Assembly: GCF_029350945.1 (NCBI RefSeq)
Contig: NZ_JARKMS010000006.1
Location: 1 to 64,000 of the forward strand
Reading direction: 5' to 3'
Source: Maribacter huludaoensis
Lineage (GTDB): Bacteria; Bacteroidota; Bacteroidia; Flavobacteriales; Flavobacteriaceae
Length of the DNA stretch: 64,000 nt
The position numbers were made by a program, and so were the translations under genes. Under the pieces are notes generated by a model, which worked only from the letters and a program-made list of their open reading frames with translations, had not been told where the DNA came from and searched no databases. Numbering within the stretch: position 1 is the stretch's first letter; the number at the start of each line of letters is the position of its first letter. Positions 34,468-43,975 of the stretch are shown one piece after another.

Positions 34468-35952
34468 TTAATAACCAGGATTCTGGTCTGCTGCAGTTAC
34501 ATTTTCATTGGAGGTTATTTCTCTATCCGGTATGGGCCAAAGTTCACTCTTACCAACTTGAAAGTTGGTGCCGGCCAATTCTGTAGTTGCTAGATTCCAT
34601 CTTAAAATATCATTAAAACGAACTTGTTCACCTGCCAATTCAACTTTTCTTTCATGTACGATAGCTTCAAAAACCGCTGCTTTGGAAAGACCGTATGGTA
34701 AACCGTCAAGACTTGCTCTTTCCCTAACTTCATTTATTAGGTCAATAGCATCATCTTGCGTACCTACCTCATTTTCACACTCAGCTTTCATCAACAGGAC
34801 ATCCGCGTAACGTAAATAATTGAAATTGATACCTGATTCTTGATCCTCATTGGCATCTTTGTAATAATTCTGGTATTTTTTCCAGCCAGCACGTCTTTGG
34901 TCGCCAGCTGTCAACATTTCTGCTGTAACAACGCCGCCACCAAAAGTGTCGCCTACAGAATAAAAGGTATCCGCATATCTAGTGTCGCCCTCTTCGTATT
35001 CATCTAAAAGATCATCTGAAGGAAAAACGTTGAACCAATCGTTAAAGCCATATTCTTGACCTCTAAAAGTAGCTTCGTTAGGTCCGGCACCTGTAACAGA
35101 AGAATTCCATTGAGCGCTCGTACCCAAAGCGTCGTCATACTCTATTTCAAAAATAGACTCCACACCATGTTCTGTCTCTTCCGTAAAATTGTCAAAGAAG
35201 TTTGGCTCTAGTGCATACCCGGAGAGTTTGTTGAATTCCGCTAGGGCCAATGCGTGCTCTCCCCTAAATAAATATACTTTTCCTAAAAGGGCAATTGCCG
35301 CTCCTTTGGTTGCTCTACCGTTTGCTTCTTCACTTTTGTCAAGCAAAGTTGCAGATGCCGATTGCAAGTCAGAGATTATCAACGCATATACTTCATCTGC
35401 GGAAGATTTGGCCACACCTTCTGTAGTAGTAGGTATTTCCGTAATCAATGGCATATCCCCAAACCTGGTAACCAGCAAGAAATTAAACAACGCTCGTAAA
35501 AACTTTGCTTCACCTATAAATTTTTGCTTGCTGGCATTACTTAATAATGATTCTTCTATGGCATTTATTGCTTCTTCGTTACCTATCACGAAATTGGCTT
35601 TGTTGATGCCTCTGTAGCAACTTTCCCAATAATCTGCAATCGGTCCATGACTAGAGTCAAAAGAGAAATCTAAATACTGTCTTTTGTCCGCCTCTAATTG
35701 TGGGTTTCCATCATTTTCATGAGACATGTTATCTTGCGAGAAGAACATATGTCTAGAGTATAGCCCTCTGGTCTGTAAATTGGAATATACCGCATTTACT
35801 GCGGATTGCACTTGGGCCTCTGTTTTAAAGAATGTCTCTGGAGACAGCCCATTAGGATTTACCAGTTCCAAATCATTTTCACTACACCCATTTATAATCA
35901 CCGCAGCGGTGAAGAGCGCAAACATTGAAAAAATTATTTTTGTCGTTTTCAT
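34468..35952 (-). CDS. susD: SusD/RagB-family surface glycan-binding lipoprotein
   Basis: 494 residues. The lipoprotein signal ends at NGC. It has the tetratricopeptide-rich SusD fold, with recognisable segments such as YRGINKANFVIGN, FIGEAKFLRALFNFLLVTRFGDMPL, and the C-terminal RYADVLLMKAECENEVG and VELAGEQVRFNDILRWNLA. It forms a lid on the SusC channel, capturing oligosaccharides. It follows susC by 20 bp. Context suggests xylan oligomers as ligand. Nothing unusual in length. Confidence 0.95.
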   Translation of the reverse strand: MKTTKIIFSMFALFTAAVIINGCSENDLELVNPNGLSPETFFKTEAQVQSAVNAVYSNLQTRGLYSRHMFFSQDNMSHENDGNPQLEADKRQYLDFSFDSSHGPIADYWESCYRGINKANFVIGNEEAINAIEESLLSNASKQKFIGEAKFLRALFNFLLVTRFGDMPLITEIPTTTEGVAKSSADEVYALIISDLQSASATLLDKSEEANGRATKGAAIALLGKVYLFRGEHALALAEFNKLSGYALEPNFFDNFTEETEHGVESIFEIEYDDALGTSAQWNSSVTGAGPNEATFRGQEYGFNDWFNVFPSDDLLDEYEEGDTRYADTFYSVGDTFGGGVVTAEMLTAGDQRRAGWKKYQNYYKDANEDQESGINFNYLRYADVLLMKAECENEVGTQDDAIDLINEVRERASLDGLPYGLSKAAVFEAIVHERKVELAGEQVRFNDILRWNLATTELAGTNFQVGKSELWPIPDREITSNENVTAADQNPGY

Positions 35953-35972
35953 ATTTCTTTTCTTTTTAGCAA

Positions 35973-38969
35973 TTAAAATGATACTTGTAACCCTATTAAA
36001 TAGGTCTTAGGTTGCGGATAGGCACCTCTATCGATACCATATTCGAATAAATCTCCGTTACCCACCTCTGGATCTAAACCAGAGTAATCTGTAATTGTAA
36101 TCAGGTTTTGTCCACTAACATATATTCTAAATTTTGAGAACAGTTCTTGTCCAAAAGCATCACTTGGTAGTGTATATCCTATGGTTAAGTTCTTTAGTCT
36201 AGAGAAAGAACCGTCTTCAACAAAACGATCGGACAATTGTAGGTTTTGCGGAGCGCCACCTGCTCTAGGTATGGTAGTAGATGGGTTTGTAGGTGTCCAT
36301 CGGTCCAATACGGCAACACCTGCATTGAACAATCTAGGCATACCTTCCAAATCGTAAATATTGGTGTTGTAAAGATCTCTGCCATAAATACCTGTCCAGA
36401 ACATGTTAAAATCCCAGTTTTTGTAATCTGCACTTAGGTTTAGGCCATAGGTCAAATCTGGCAAAGGGTCGCCAATAATTGCTCTGTCTTCAGAAGTAAT
36501 GTCGCCATCATTATTTAAATCTTTAAATCTAATATCACCCGGTTGTACTGTAGTTTGACCTGGGTTTGCCGTAAACACAGCGTCTACTTCCGCTTGATTT
36601 TGATAGATACCATTGGTAACTAGGCCAAAAAAGTGAAATAATGACTCTCCTTCGGTAACCCTTGTAATATTTTGGTTTTCAAAATTACCACCGTTCAATT
36701 CATCAACGCCGCCAAGTGATATGGCTTCATTAGAACTTGTAGATAGGTTTAAATTGGCAGACCATTTAAAATCACCTTCAAAATCATTGTACCCTAAGCT
36801 CAATTCAAAACCGGTAGTTTCTACAGCCCCAACATTTCTAACCTGGCTACCTTCGTTAATACCTAATGAAGTGGAAGTAGGTACTCTGATCAAAAGATCA
36901 TCACTTTGGTTTTCATAGTATTCAAGTGCGGCCGTAAATTTATCGTTGCTGAAGCCTAAATCTATACCTACGTTCAATTGTCTTGTTTCTTCCCATTTTA
37001 GATCTGGGTTGGCCAAGCCAAATGCGGTGGTACCAACCGCGTTGGATCCAGCTATAGGGTACAGAAAATCGTTTACCAAAGTTGCACTGTATAAATAATT
37101 GGCGATTCTGTCATTTCCTGAATATCCCAAACTACCTCTTAGTTTTAAGGTGCTTACATTAGAGTCTGCCATAAAATTTTCTTTTGCAATGTTCCAGCCC
37201 AATGCAAAAGATGAGAACCAGCCCCAACGGTTATTGGAACCAAATTTAGAAGAGGCATCTCTTCTTAAAGACACTGCGGCAATGTACTTATCATCATAAT
37301 TGTAATTTAACCTTCCTAAGAAACCTAGTCTGTTATATTCGAAAGATGTACTCTGTAAACTTGAATCTTCGTTAGATAATTCATCTATATTGTCAGATAC
37401 CGTGTTTCTGCTATTTGCATTTAAGTTGGTACCCTGGCTTTCAAATTTCTCTGCCAACAGCAATGCTTCAAAATTGTGAACATCCGCTATTGTCTTGTTG
37501 TACGTTAAACTGTTGGTAAATATTATTGTTTGACCTGCAGAAGTGTTTTTTGTAATAGATGCGAAAGCTTGTTGATGTGTGCCCCCTAAACTATCGTCAT
37601 TATAAGATGGTACAAATCTATCACTGGTACCTTTGAAGTAATCTAAACCTACTTGCGATTTAAATTTTAAACCATCGATAATATCATACTCGGCAAAAAT
37701 ATTACCAACCAACGCGAAGGTATTGTTAATGGCATTACCGTGCTTTAAAATTCTAACAGGGTTTTCGGCATCCTGTCCATCACCGGCGCTGTTAGGACCT
37801 TGAAAACCACCTAGGTTGTTAGGGTTGTAAACAGATAAATATGGTGCTGCTTTTATAGCATGCTCTAAAAGCGAACGTTGACCAATTTCTGTTCTATCAG
37901 GATTTTGTTTGTTGAAATTTACGGAAAGGTTCTGTCCTAACTTTAGCTTACCAAAGGTAAAATCGCTGTTTGCTCTAAAAGAATATCGTTGAAATCCGGT
38001 TTCAATAATAATACCTTCCCTTTCAAAATATCCGCCAGAAATTCTGAAATTGCTGGTTTCGCTACCTCCAGATGCAGCCATGTCATAGCTTCTAATAAGG
38101 CCTGTAGTATAAATTTCATCTTGCCAGTTTGTATTTACCCCAGATGTAGAAGATGGTGTATTAGGAACAATGCCAAAAGCATCGTTTGCATATTGTAGGT
38201 ATTGTTCGGTATTTAAAACATCATATCGCTGTGTATTTTGCTGAAAACCTGTGTGTGCGTTGAACGATAATTGTGTTTTGCCACTTTTTCCTTTTTTGGT
38301 AGTTACGATGATTACACCATTGGAACCTTGTGCACCATATACCGCCGTAGTAGATGCATCTTTTAATACGTTAATAGTTTCTATGTCATTCTGGTTTATA
38401 CCGGATAGGTTGCCAACAATTACCCCGTCTACAACAAATAATGGAGCATTGTTTCCAAAAGTACCTAATCCTCTAATGGTAATAGATGGTTCTGTACCTG
38501 GTGCACCTGTGTTGACTACAGAGATACCTGCTGCACGGCCTTGTAATGCCTCAGTGGCATTAGCTACGGGAACTGCATTTAAATCTTCGGATTTTACACT
38601 AGAAATGGCGCCGGTTACCGCGGCTCTGCTTTGTGCCCCATAACCAACAACGACAACTTCGTCTAGCGCCTGTGCATCTATTGCCATAGATACATTTATA
38701 GTTGATTGCCCGTTTATGGCCAATTGTTGGGTTTGATAACCAATGTAGCTAATAGAAATGCTGGAGTTTGCAGGTACATTGGTAAGCGTAAAATTACCAT
38801 CAAAATCTGTTTGCGTACCATTTGTTGTGCCTGATATTACCACAGAGGCACCAGGAAGGGGTGCACCGGTTTCATCAGAAACAACACCTGTTACGGTAGT
38901 TGTTTGTGAATAGGCAAATTGCCCCAACATTGCAATAATTGCAATGAATGTCATTTTGAGTTTAGTCAT
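35973..38969 (-). CDS. susC: SusC/RagA-family TonB-linked outer-membrane importer
   Basis: 998 residues. A signal peptide (1-21) precedes the carboxypeptidase-regulatory-like domain (about 25-105, GVVSDETGAPLPGASVVI), the TonB box with the SusC signature LDEVVVVGYG (about 107-116), a plug (to about 235) and the barrel ending in GLQVSF. SusC proteins import glycan oligomers with SusD on top, using energy from TonB/ExbBD. It is the first gene of the xylan operon, with a promoter candidate 60 bp upstream, and is likely induced by the hybrid regulator at 26677-30831. Confidence 0.95.
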   Translation of the reverse strand: MTKLKMTFIAIIAMLGQFAYSQTTTVTGVVSDETGAPLPGASVVISGTTNGTQTDFDGNFTLTNVPANSSISISYIGYQTQQLAINGQSTINVSMAIDAQALDEVVVVGYGAQSRAAVTGAISSVKSEDLNAVPVANATEALQGRAAGISVVNTGAPGTEPSITIRGLGTFGNNAPLFVVDGVIVGNLSGINQNDIETINVLKDASTTAVYGAQGSNGVIIVTTKKGKSGKTQLSFNAHTGFQQNTQRYDVLNTEQYLQYANDAFGIVPNTPSSTSGVNTNWQDEIYTTGLIRSYDMAASGGSETSNFRISGGYFEREGIIIETGFQRYSFRANSDFTFGKLKLGQNLSVNFNKQNPDRTEIGQRSLLEHAIKAAPYLSVYNPNNLGGFQGPNSAGDGQDAENPVRILKHGNAINNTFALVGNIFAEYDIIDGLKFKSQVGLDYFKGTSDRFVPSYNDDSLGGTHQQAFASITKNTSAGQTIIFTNSLTYNKTIADVHNFEALLLAEKFESQGTNLNANSRNTVSDNIDELSNEDSSLQSTSFEYNRLGFLGRLNYNYDDKYIAAVSLRRDASSKFGSNNRWGWFSSFALGWNIAKENFMADSNVSTLKLRGSLGYSGNDRIANYLYSATLVNDFLYPIAGSNAVGTTAFGLANPDLKWEETRQLNVGIDLGFSNDKFTAALEYYENQSDDLLIRVPTSTSLGINEGSQVRNVGAVETTGFELSLGYNDFEGDFKWSANLNLSTSSNEAISLGGVDELNGGNFENQNITRVTEGESLFHFFGLVTNGIYQNQAEVDAVFTANPGQTTVQPGDIRFKDLNNDGDITSEDRAIIGDPLPDLTYGLNLSADYKNWDFNMFWTGIYGRDLYNTNIYDLEGMPRLFNAGVAVLDRWTPTNPSTTIPRAGGAPQNLQLSDRFVEDGSFSRLKNLTIGYTLPSDAFGQELFSKFRIYVSGQNLITITDYSGLDPEVGNGDLFEYGIDRGAYPQPKTYLIGLQVSF

Positions 38970-39028
38970 AATTAATTAAGTTTTAAGTTGTTATTTATAG
39001 CGAATCAGTTTTGTGAAACGCTACTCAA

Positions 39029-39036
39029 CAAATATA
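39029..39036 (-). promoter_or_regulatory. -7 box TATATTTG of the susC operon
   Basis: The minus strand reads TATATTTG, a match to TAnnTTTG, 60 bp before the susC start, leaving a leader of roughly 55 nt. An ATTTG lies upstream at about the distance expected for the -33 element. Confidence 0.45.
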
Positions 39037-39284
39037 AAATGGGGCTTGTACGTGCTATAAAACAAATGAAGCGAACACTGGTAATTATGATGCATATATG
39101 TCTGGAGTGCTAGTAATACGGTAATTTTAGCAGGCATAAATTGTTATTACCGTATTTTATCTATATCAAATTTTTGTTTTTCTCAATATTGTTTACCGTT
39201 ACTGATGATTTCATAATGAAGGCAAGAAAAAAAATCATTGGTTTTAGTTAAATTTCAAATATTATGCAATAGATAAAATAAATA

Positions 39285-39292
39285 TATCTTTG
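39285..39292 (+). promoter_or_regulatory. -7 box TATCTTTG of the YyaL-like gene
   Basis: TATCTTTG matches TAnnTTTG and ends 19 bp before the ATG at 39312. The first in-frame ATG at 39303 would be almost at the transcription start, which supports 39312 as the real start. Confidence 0.5.
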
Positions 39293-39311
39293 AATCTATT
39301 ATATGGTACTT

Positions 39312-41438
39312 ATGAAGATTAATAGCTTATTTTTTGTTTTTATCGGTATTCTGGTTTTAAGTTCTTGTAAAAACCAGAACAAGAACCAAGCTGAAGGTGT
39401 TGTGCAAGAAAGTCATGAATATACCAATGACCTAATTAATGAGACCAGTCCGTACCTTTTGCAACATGCACATAATCCCGTTGATTGGAAACCATGGTCA
39501 GATGACGCTTTTAAAAAGGCCGCTGAAGAAGATAAGCTGGTAGTTTTAAGTGTTGGGTATTCTACTTGTCACTGGTGCCATGTTATGGAAGAGGAATCTT
39601 TTGAAGATGCGGAAGTTGCCAAGTTGATGAACGAAAAATTTGTTAGCATTAAAGTGGATAGGGAAGAACGTCCAGATTTGGATATGGTGTACCAGACCGC
39701 ACTTCAATTGGTAAACGGTAGCGGTGGATGGCCAATGAACGCTATTATTATGCCTAATGGAAGTCCTGTTTTTCTAGGTACCTACCATGAGAAGGAAAAT
39801 TGGAAAAGTATTCTTACAAAGTTTAGCACAGAGTATGAAAAGAATCCTGAAAAAATGAAGGAATATGCCACTATGTTGGCAGATGGTGTGCAAGAGGTGT
39901 ATGAACAACCAACAAAACAGATGGTAAATACCATTACTCCCAATAAAATTGAAAACGGTATAACAAAGTGGTCTACCATGTGGGATAAAGACTGGGGAGG
40001 CAATATTGGCGAGGAAAAATTTATACTGCCGGCAAATTTGACGATGTTGTTGGATTATGCGGTATTACAACAAAATGCTAATGCAAAAAACCATGTATTA
40101 AATACATTGGATAAAGTAATTCAGGGTGGAATTTATGATCATGTTGATGGAGGATTCTTTAGATATAGTACGGATAATACCTGGCATGTACCGCATTTTG
40201 AAAAGATGTTATATGATAATGCGCAACTCTTAAGTTTATTATCAAAGGCATACAAATTAACCGGTAATGAAGTATATAAAATAAAGGTGTCCGAAACTTT
40301 TAAGTTTTTAAAAACAGAAATGAGAAATAAAGGTGGTGGTTACTTTAGTGCTATGGATGCCGATACAGAAGGTGAAGAGGGTGTGTACTATGTTTGGAAG
40401 AAAACAGAGTTGGAATCTTTGCTTGCAGATGATTTTACCATGTTTTCCAAGTATTTTAATATCTACGATGAGAAGGTATGGGAAGATAGGAATTTTGTAT
40501 TGCACAATACCTTTTCAAAAAGCGGATTTTTAAAGGAATCTGGACTGAATGAAGTTGAGTTCGATAATAAATTGAGCAACTGGAAATCAATATTATATAA
40601 AGCTCGACAAGAAAGGGAGAAACCATCAAAAGATTATAAGGTTTTAACGTCTTGGAACGCGCTTTTAATAGACGGTCTATTAGAGTCTTACAAAGCTTTC
40701 GGCAATGATGAATATTTAGAAGAAGCAGTTTCTGTCTTTAATTATTTACGGCAACATAATTTTGCCAATGGTGAGTTAGTACATTCCTTTACAAAGGATA
40801 GCAAGCAAAAAGAGGTCTTTTTAGAAGATTATGCTTTTTTGGCCAAAAGTGCATTCACTCTTTTTGAGGTTACGCTAAGTACGGATTATTTAAATGTTTC
40901 CAAAGAATTGATGCATACGGCATCCGAAAAATTCAAGAGTACTTCTGATTTATACTATTATAATGTTTCTAATGAATTAGTACCTAAAATTATTAATACA
41001 TCAGATGGTGTGGTGCCTTCCGCAAACGCCATAATGGCCCAAAATTATTTTCATTTAGGACATTTGGAGTATAATAAGGAGTTTTTAAAGAAAGCTGAGC
41101 TAATGGGGGGCTTAATTACTTCTGATTTTGAAGAACATGCCGTAAGTTATGGTGCTTGGGGTAATGTATTGTTAGGGCAGGCATATCCATTTTATGAAAT
41201 GGTTGTTGTTGGTAAAAATGCCAAAGCCCTAATGAATGAAATACATAAGACTTTTATTGTAAATTCTATTGTAGTAGGTTCTACCGTTGAAAGTGATATT
41301 TCTCTTTTTAAAGATCGCTTTAGTATAGATGATACCTTTATATATGTCTGCCAAAACAACACCTGTAAATTACCTGTAAAAACTGTAAGTGATGGTTTTG
41401 GTCAGATGAAGGCTTTTGGTTACCAGGGTTTTAAATAG
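39312..41438 (+). CDS. YyaL-type thioredoxin-domain lipoprotein (DUF255)
   Basis: 708 residues from the ATG at 39312. A lipobox LSSC places Cys19 as the lipidated residue, so the protein is exported. The N-terminal thioredoxin-like domain has [14 protein letters not shown] near residues 84-97 and [11 protein letters not shown] after it, the hallmark of the YyaL/SPATA20 family. The rest is an (alpha/alpha)6-barrel like those of sugar epimerases and glycosidases ([46 protein letters not shown]). The molecular role of the family is unknown. It is a single transcription unit next to the xylan locus. Confidence 0.85.
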   Translation: MKINSLFFVFIGILVLSSCKNQNKNQAEGVVQESHEYTNDLINETSPYLLQHAHNPVDWKPWSDDAFKKAAEEDKLVVLSVGYSTCHWCHVMEEESFEDAEVAKLMNEKFVSIKVDREERPDLDMVYQTALQLVNGSGGWPMNAIIMPNGSPVFLGTYHEKENWKSILTKFSTEYEKNPEKMKEYATMLADGVQEVYEQPTKQMVNTITPNKIENGITKWSTMWDKDWGGNIGEEKFILPANLTMLLDYAVLQQNANAKNHVLNTLDKVIQGGIYDHVDGGFFRYSTDNTWHVPHFEKMLYDNAQLLSLLSKAYKLTGNEVYKIKVSETFKFLKTEMRNKGGGYFSAMDADTEGEEGVYYVWKKTELESLLADDFTMFSKYFNIYDEKVWEDRNFVLHNTFSKSGFLKESGLNEVEFDNKLSNWKSILYKARQEREKPSKDYKVLTSWNALLIDGLLESYKAFGNDEYLEEAVSVFNYLRQHNFANGELVHSFTKDSKQKEVFLEDYAFLAKSAFTLFEVTLSTDYLNVSKELMHTASEKFKSTSDLYYYNVSNELVPKIINTSDGVVPSANAIMAQNYFHLGHLEYNKEFLKKAELMGGLITSDFEEHAVSYGAWGNVLLGQAYPFYEMVVVGKNAKALMNEIHKTFIVNSIVVGSTVESDISLFKDRFSIDDTFIYVCQNNTCKLPVKTVSDGFGQMKAFGYQGFK

Positions 41439-41629
41439 AATTATTGCCAGTTGATCTTTAATGGTAACATCTGCTGTAACATATAAGGCTTAGAAGGTCT
41501 TTCATTGACCATATTTACATTTAAGGAATTGAAATGGGTTTGGTGGTTCTTTGTCTATAATAGATGGTCTTGTTGTTGGTTTTACCAATTATTTAAATAA
41601 GATTTGTAGTATAATATAAAATAGTTAGC

Positions 41630-42829
41630 ATGCCAGGTTTTGAGTTGTTTGGAGAGAGTGAAAAAAGTCAAGTTCAAGATGTTTTGGATACCGGTGTTTT
41701 AATGCGATATGGTTTTGACGGTATGCGTAATAATCATTGGAAGGCACTAGAGCTTGAAGAAGCTTTGACCAAGCGAATGGATACAAAATTTGCACAATTG
41801 GTCAGTAGCGGTACTGCGGCACTGACCGTTGCATTGGCTAGTGCCGGCATAGGGGCAGGGGACGAGGTTATAATGCCTACCTTTACCTTTGTAGCTAGTT
41901 TTGAATCTATTTTGGCCATCGGCGCGGTTCCTATTTTGGTAGATGTAGATGATACCTTGACTTTAGATCCGGTGGCTGTAGAAAACGCCATTACCCAAAA
42001 GACCAAAGTGGTGATGCCGGTACATATGTGCGGCTCCATGGCAGATTTAAGTGCCTTAAAAGCTATTTGTGATAAGCATAACCTGTTATTGTTGGAAGAT
42101 GCCTGCCAGGCAATTGGTGGCAGTTTTGAAGGCAAGCCGTTAGGTAGTTATGGTGATATAGGTTGTTTTTCTTTTGATTATGTAAAAACGATTACGTGTG
42201 GCGAAGGAGGTGCTATTATTACCAATAGCGAAAAATTTAAAACGAATGCCGATCATTACTCTGATCATGGTCATGATCATGTTGGTAATAATAGGGGAGC
42301 GGAAACACATCCTTTTTTAGGTTATAATTTTAGAATTTCAGAATTGCATGCGGCGGTAGGGTGTGCACAAATAGAGCGTTTAGATAATTTTTTATCTATT
42401 CAAGAAAAAAATTATAGCGTAATAAAGAATGCATTATCAACACTTTCAAATATTACCTTTAGAAGGGTGCCTACTGGCGGGGTAGAAAATTACTCTTTCA
42501 TTTCTTTCTTTTTACCAACTGCAGAACTAGCTAAAAGTGCACATACGGCCCTGGGTGAGGCGGGTGTAGATGCTTGCTTTTATTGGTTTGATAATAACTG
42601 GCATTATTACAAAAAATGGGAACACCTAACCTCAAAGAGATCTTTAGGTAAATTGCCGCAAGAAGTTGTTAATCAATTGCCTGACTACTCAAAATCTGAT
42701 TTTTCAAAATCTGACGCATGGATCGGGAGAACCATTTCCTGTCTAATAAAATTAAGCTGGACGGAAGAACAAGTTGCCGATCGTGCTACAAAAATGAAAG
42801 AAGTACTTTCTAAATTTAAGGACGTGTAA
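41630..42829 (+). CDS. DegT/DnrJ/EryC1-family PLP aminotransferase
   Basis: 399 residues, cytoplasmic fold type I enzyme. Visible are the substrate/cofactor loop VSSGTAALTVALASAGIGAGDEV, LLLEDACQAIGG with the conserved Asp, and SFDYVKTITCGEGG with the likely PLP Lys near 186. The family transfers amino groups to keto-sugars for polysaccharide or antibiotic sugars. A His/Asp-rich patch DHYSDHGHDHVGNN follows the lysine by about 40 residues, as in several family members. It stands alone here, without other sugar-nucleotide genes, so the product cannot be named. It ends 7 bp from the convergent ribB gene. Confidence 0.85.
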   Translation: MPGFELFGESEKSQVQDVLDTGVLMRYGFDGMRNNHWKALELEEALTKRMDTKFAQLVSSGTAALTVALASAGIGAGDEVIMPTFTFVASFESILAIGAVPILVDVDDTLTLDPVAVENAITQKTKVVMPVHMCGSMADLSALKAICDKHNLLLLEDACQAIGGSFEGKPLGSYGDIGCFSFDYVKTITCGEGGAIITNSEKFKTNADHYSDHGHDHVGNNRGAETHPFLGYNFRISELHAAVGCAQIERLDNFLSIQEKNYSVIKNALSTLSNITFRRVPTGGVENYSFISFFLPTAELAKSAHTALGEAGVDACFYWFDNNWHYYKKWEHLTSKRSLGKLPQEVVNQLPDYSKSDFSKSDAWIGRTISCLIKLSWTEEQVADRATKMKEVLSKFKDV

Positions 42830-42836
42830 TAATCTC

Positions 42837-43973
42837 TTAGTACGAAACGTACTCTACGATCTCTAGACCGTAACCTACAATGCCTACACGTTTTGCTTGT
42901 GTGCTATTGGTCATTAATTTCATTTTGTGAATTCCTAGATCATGTAAGATTTGGGCTCCTATTCCAAAGTCACGATTGTCCATTTCAATCTTTGGTGCTT
43001 TGTGAACGCCTTGTTTTTGCAGTTCTTTAAGTTCTTTTAATCTAGAAAGTAAATTAAGGGACTCTGAATCTTGATTTATGAAAACAATGGCTCCTTTACC
43101 TTCATCATTAATTTTATTGAACATATCCTCTAACTTTTCGTCTGGGTTATGCGTTAACGTACCCAAAATGTCATTGTTTATAAGGGTAGAATTAATTCTT
43201 GTCAATATTTTTTCATCTGCGGACCATGATCCTTTGGTCAAGGCAATATGAATATGATTGTTCGTGGTTTGCTTATAGGCCCTTAGTCTAAATTCCCCAA
43301 AACGGGTGGTTATGTCAAAATCAATTTCCTTGTCGATCAAGCTATCATGCTCCATTCTGTAAGCAACAAGAGATTCTATGGAAACAATTTTTAAATCGAA
43401 CTTTTTAGCTACTTCCACCAGTTGTGGTAGTCGGGCCATGGTTCCATCTTCATTCATTATTTCTACAATAATTCCGGCAGGTTGTAATCCTGCCAAACGT
43501 GCAAAATCTATTGCTGCCTCTGTGTGGCCTGTTCTTCTTAAAACGCCACCTTCTTTTGCTACCAAGGGGAATATATGTCCCGGCCTTGCAAGATCGTGGG
43601 GTTTTGTGTCATTATTGGTAAGGGCAATGACAGTTTTAGATCTATCACTGGCAGAGATACCTGTGGTTACACCATTTCCTCTTAAATCTACTGAAACCGT
43701 AAATGCCGTTTCAAGGGGGTCGGTATTGGTGCTGACCATCATATGTAATCCAAGATCTTTACAGCGGCCCTCTGTTAAAGGTGCACAAATAAGACCTCTT
43801 CCGTGCGTTGCCATAAAATTGACCGTTTCTGGCGTAGCAAGTTCTGCCGCGGCCAAGAAATCTCCTTCATTTTCACGATTTTCATCATCAACAACGATAA
43901 TTACCTTACCGGCGCGTATATCTTCAATCGCTTCCTCTATCGTATTCAATTGTATAGTATTAAGATCTGTCAT
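42837..43973 (-). CDS. ribB: 3,4-dihydroxy-2-butanone-4-phosphate synthase with degenerate GTP cyclohydrolase II-like domain
   Basis: 378 residues. The RibB domain (1-205) has DDENRENEGDF at 29-39 with catalytic acids, and GHIFPL...TEAAIDFARLAG; it makes the four-carbon riboflavin precursor. The C-terminal half (about 210-378) is homologous to GTP cyclohydrolase II (DFGIGAQILHDLGIHKM is retained). However, the zinc-binding Cys cluster and active-site GDxLGSxxCDC region are replaced by NDILGTLTHNPDEKLED, with no cysteines. It should not have cyclohydrolase activity, resembling the RibBX class. It is last in the operon with the LptF/G permease, 2 bp away. Confidence 0.9.
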   Translation of the reverse strand: MTDLNTIQLNTIEEAIEDIRAGKVIIVVDDENRENEGDFLAAAELATPETVNFMATHGRGLICAPLTEGRCKDLGLHMMVSTNTDPLETAFTVSVDLRGNGVTTGISASDRSKTVIALTNNDTKPHDLARPGHIFPLVAKEGGVLRRTGHTEAAIDFARLAGLQPAGIIVEIMNEDGTMARLPQLVEVAKKFDLKIVSIESLVAYRMEHDSLIDKEIDFDITTRFGEFRLRAYKQTTNNHIHIALTKGSWSADEKILTRINSTLINNDILGTLTHNPDEKLEDMFNKINDEGKGAIVFINQDSESLNLLSRLKELKELQKQGVHKAPKIEMDNRDFGIGAQILHDLGIHKMKLMTNSTQAKRVGIVGYGLEIVEYVSY

Positions 43974-43975
43974 TT

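Larger units (their letters stand above)
38970..39311. other. Divergent intergenic region with two -7 boxes
   Basis: About 340 bp lie between susC (minus) and the YyaL-like gene (plus). It is AT rich. Apart from TATATTTG on the minus strand and TATCTTTG on the plus strand I see no gene or repeat. The binding site of the hybrid regulator would be expected here but I cannot define it. Confidence 0.6.

Noticed and set aside
42837..43973. Bifunctional RibBA with working GTP cyclohydrolase II
   Set aside because: Zinc-binding cysteines and the GDxLGSxxCDC motif are absent.
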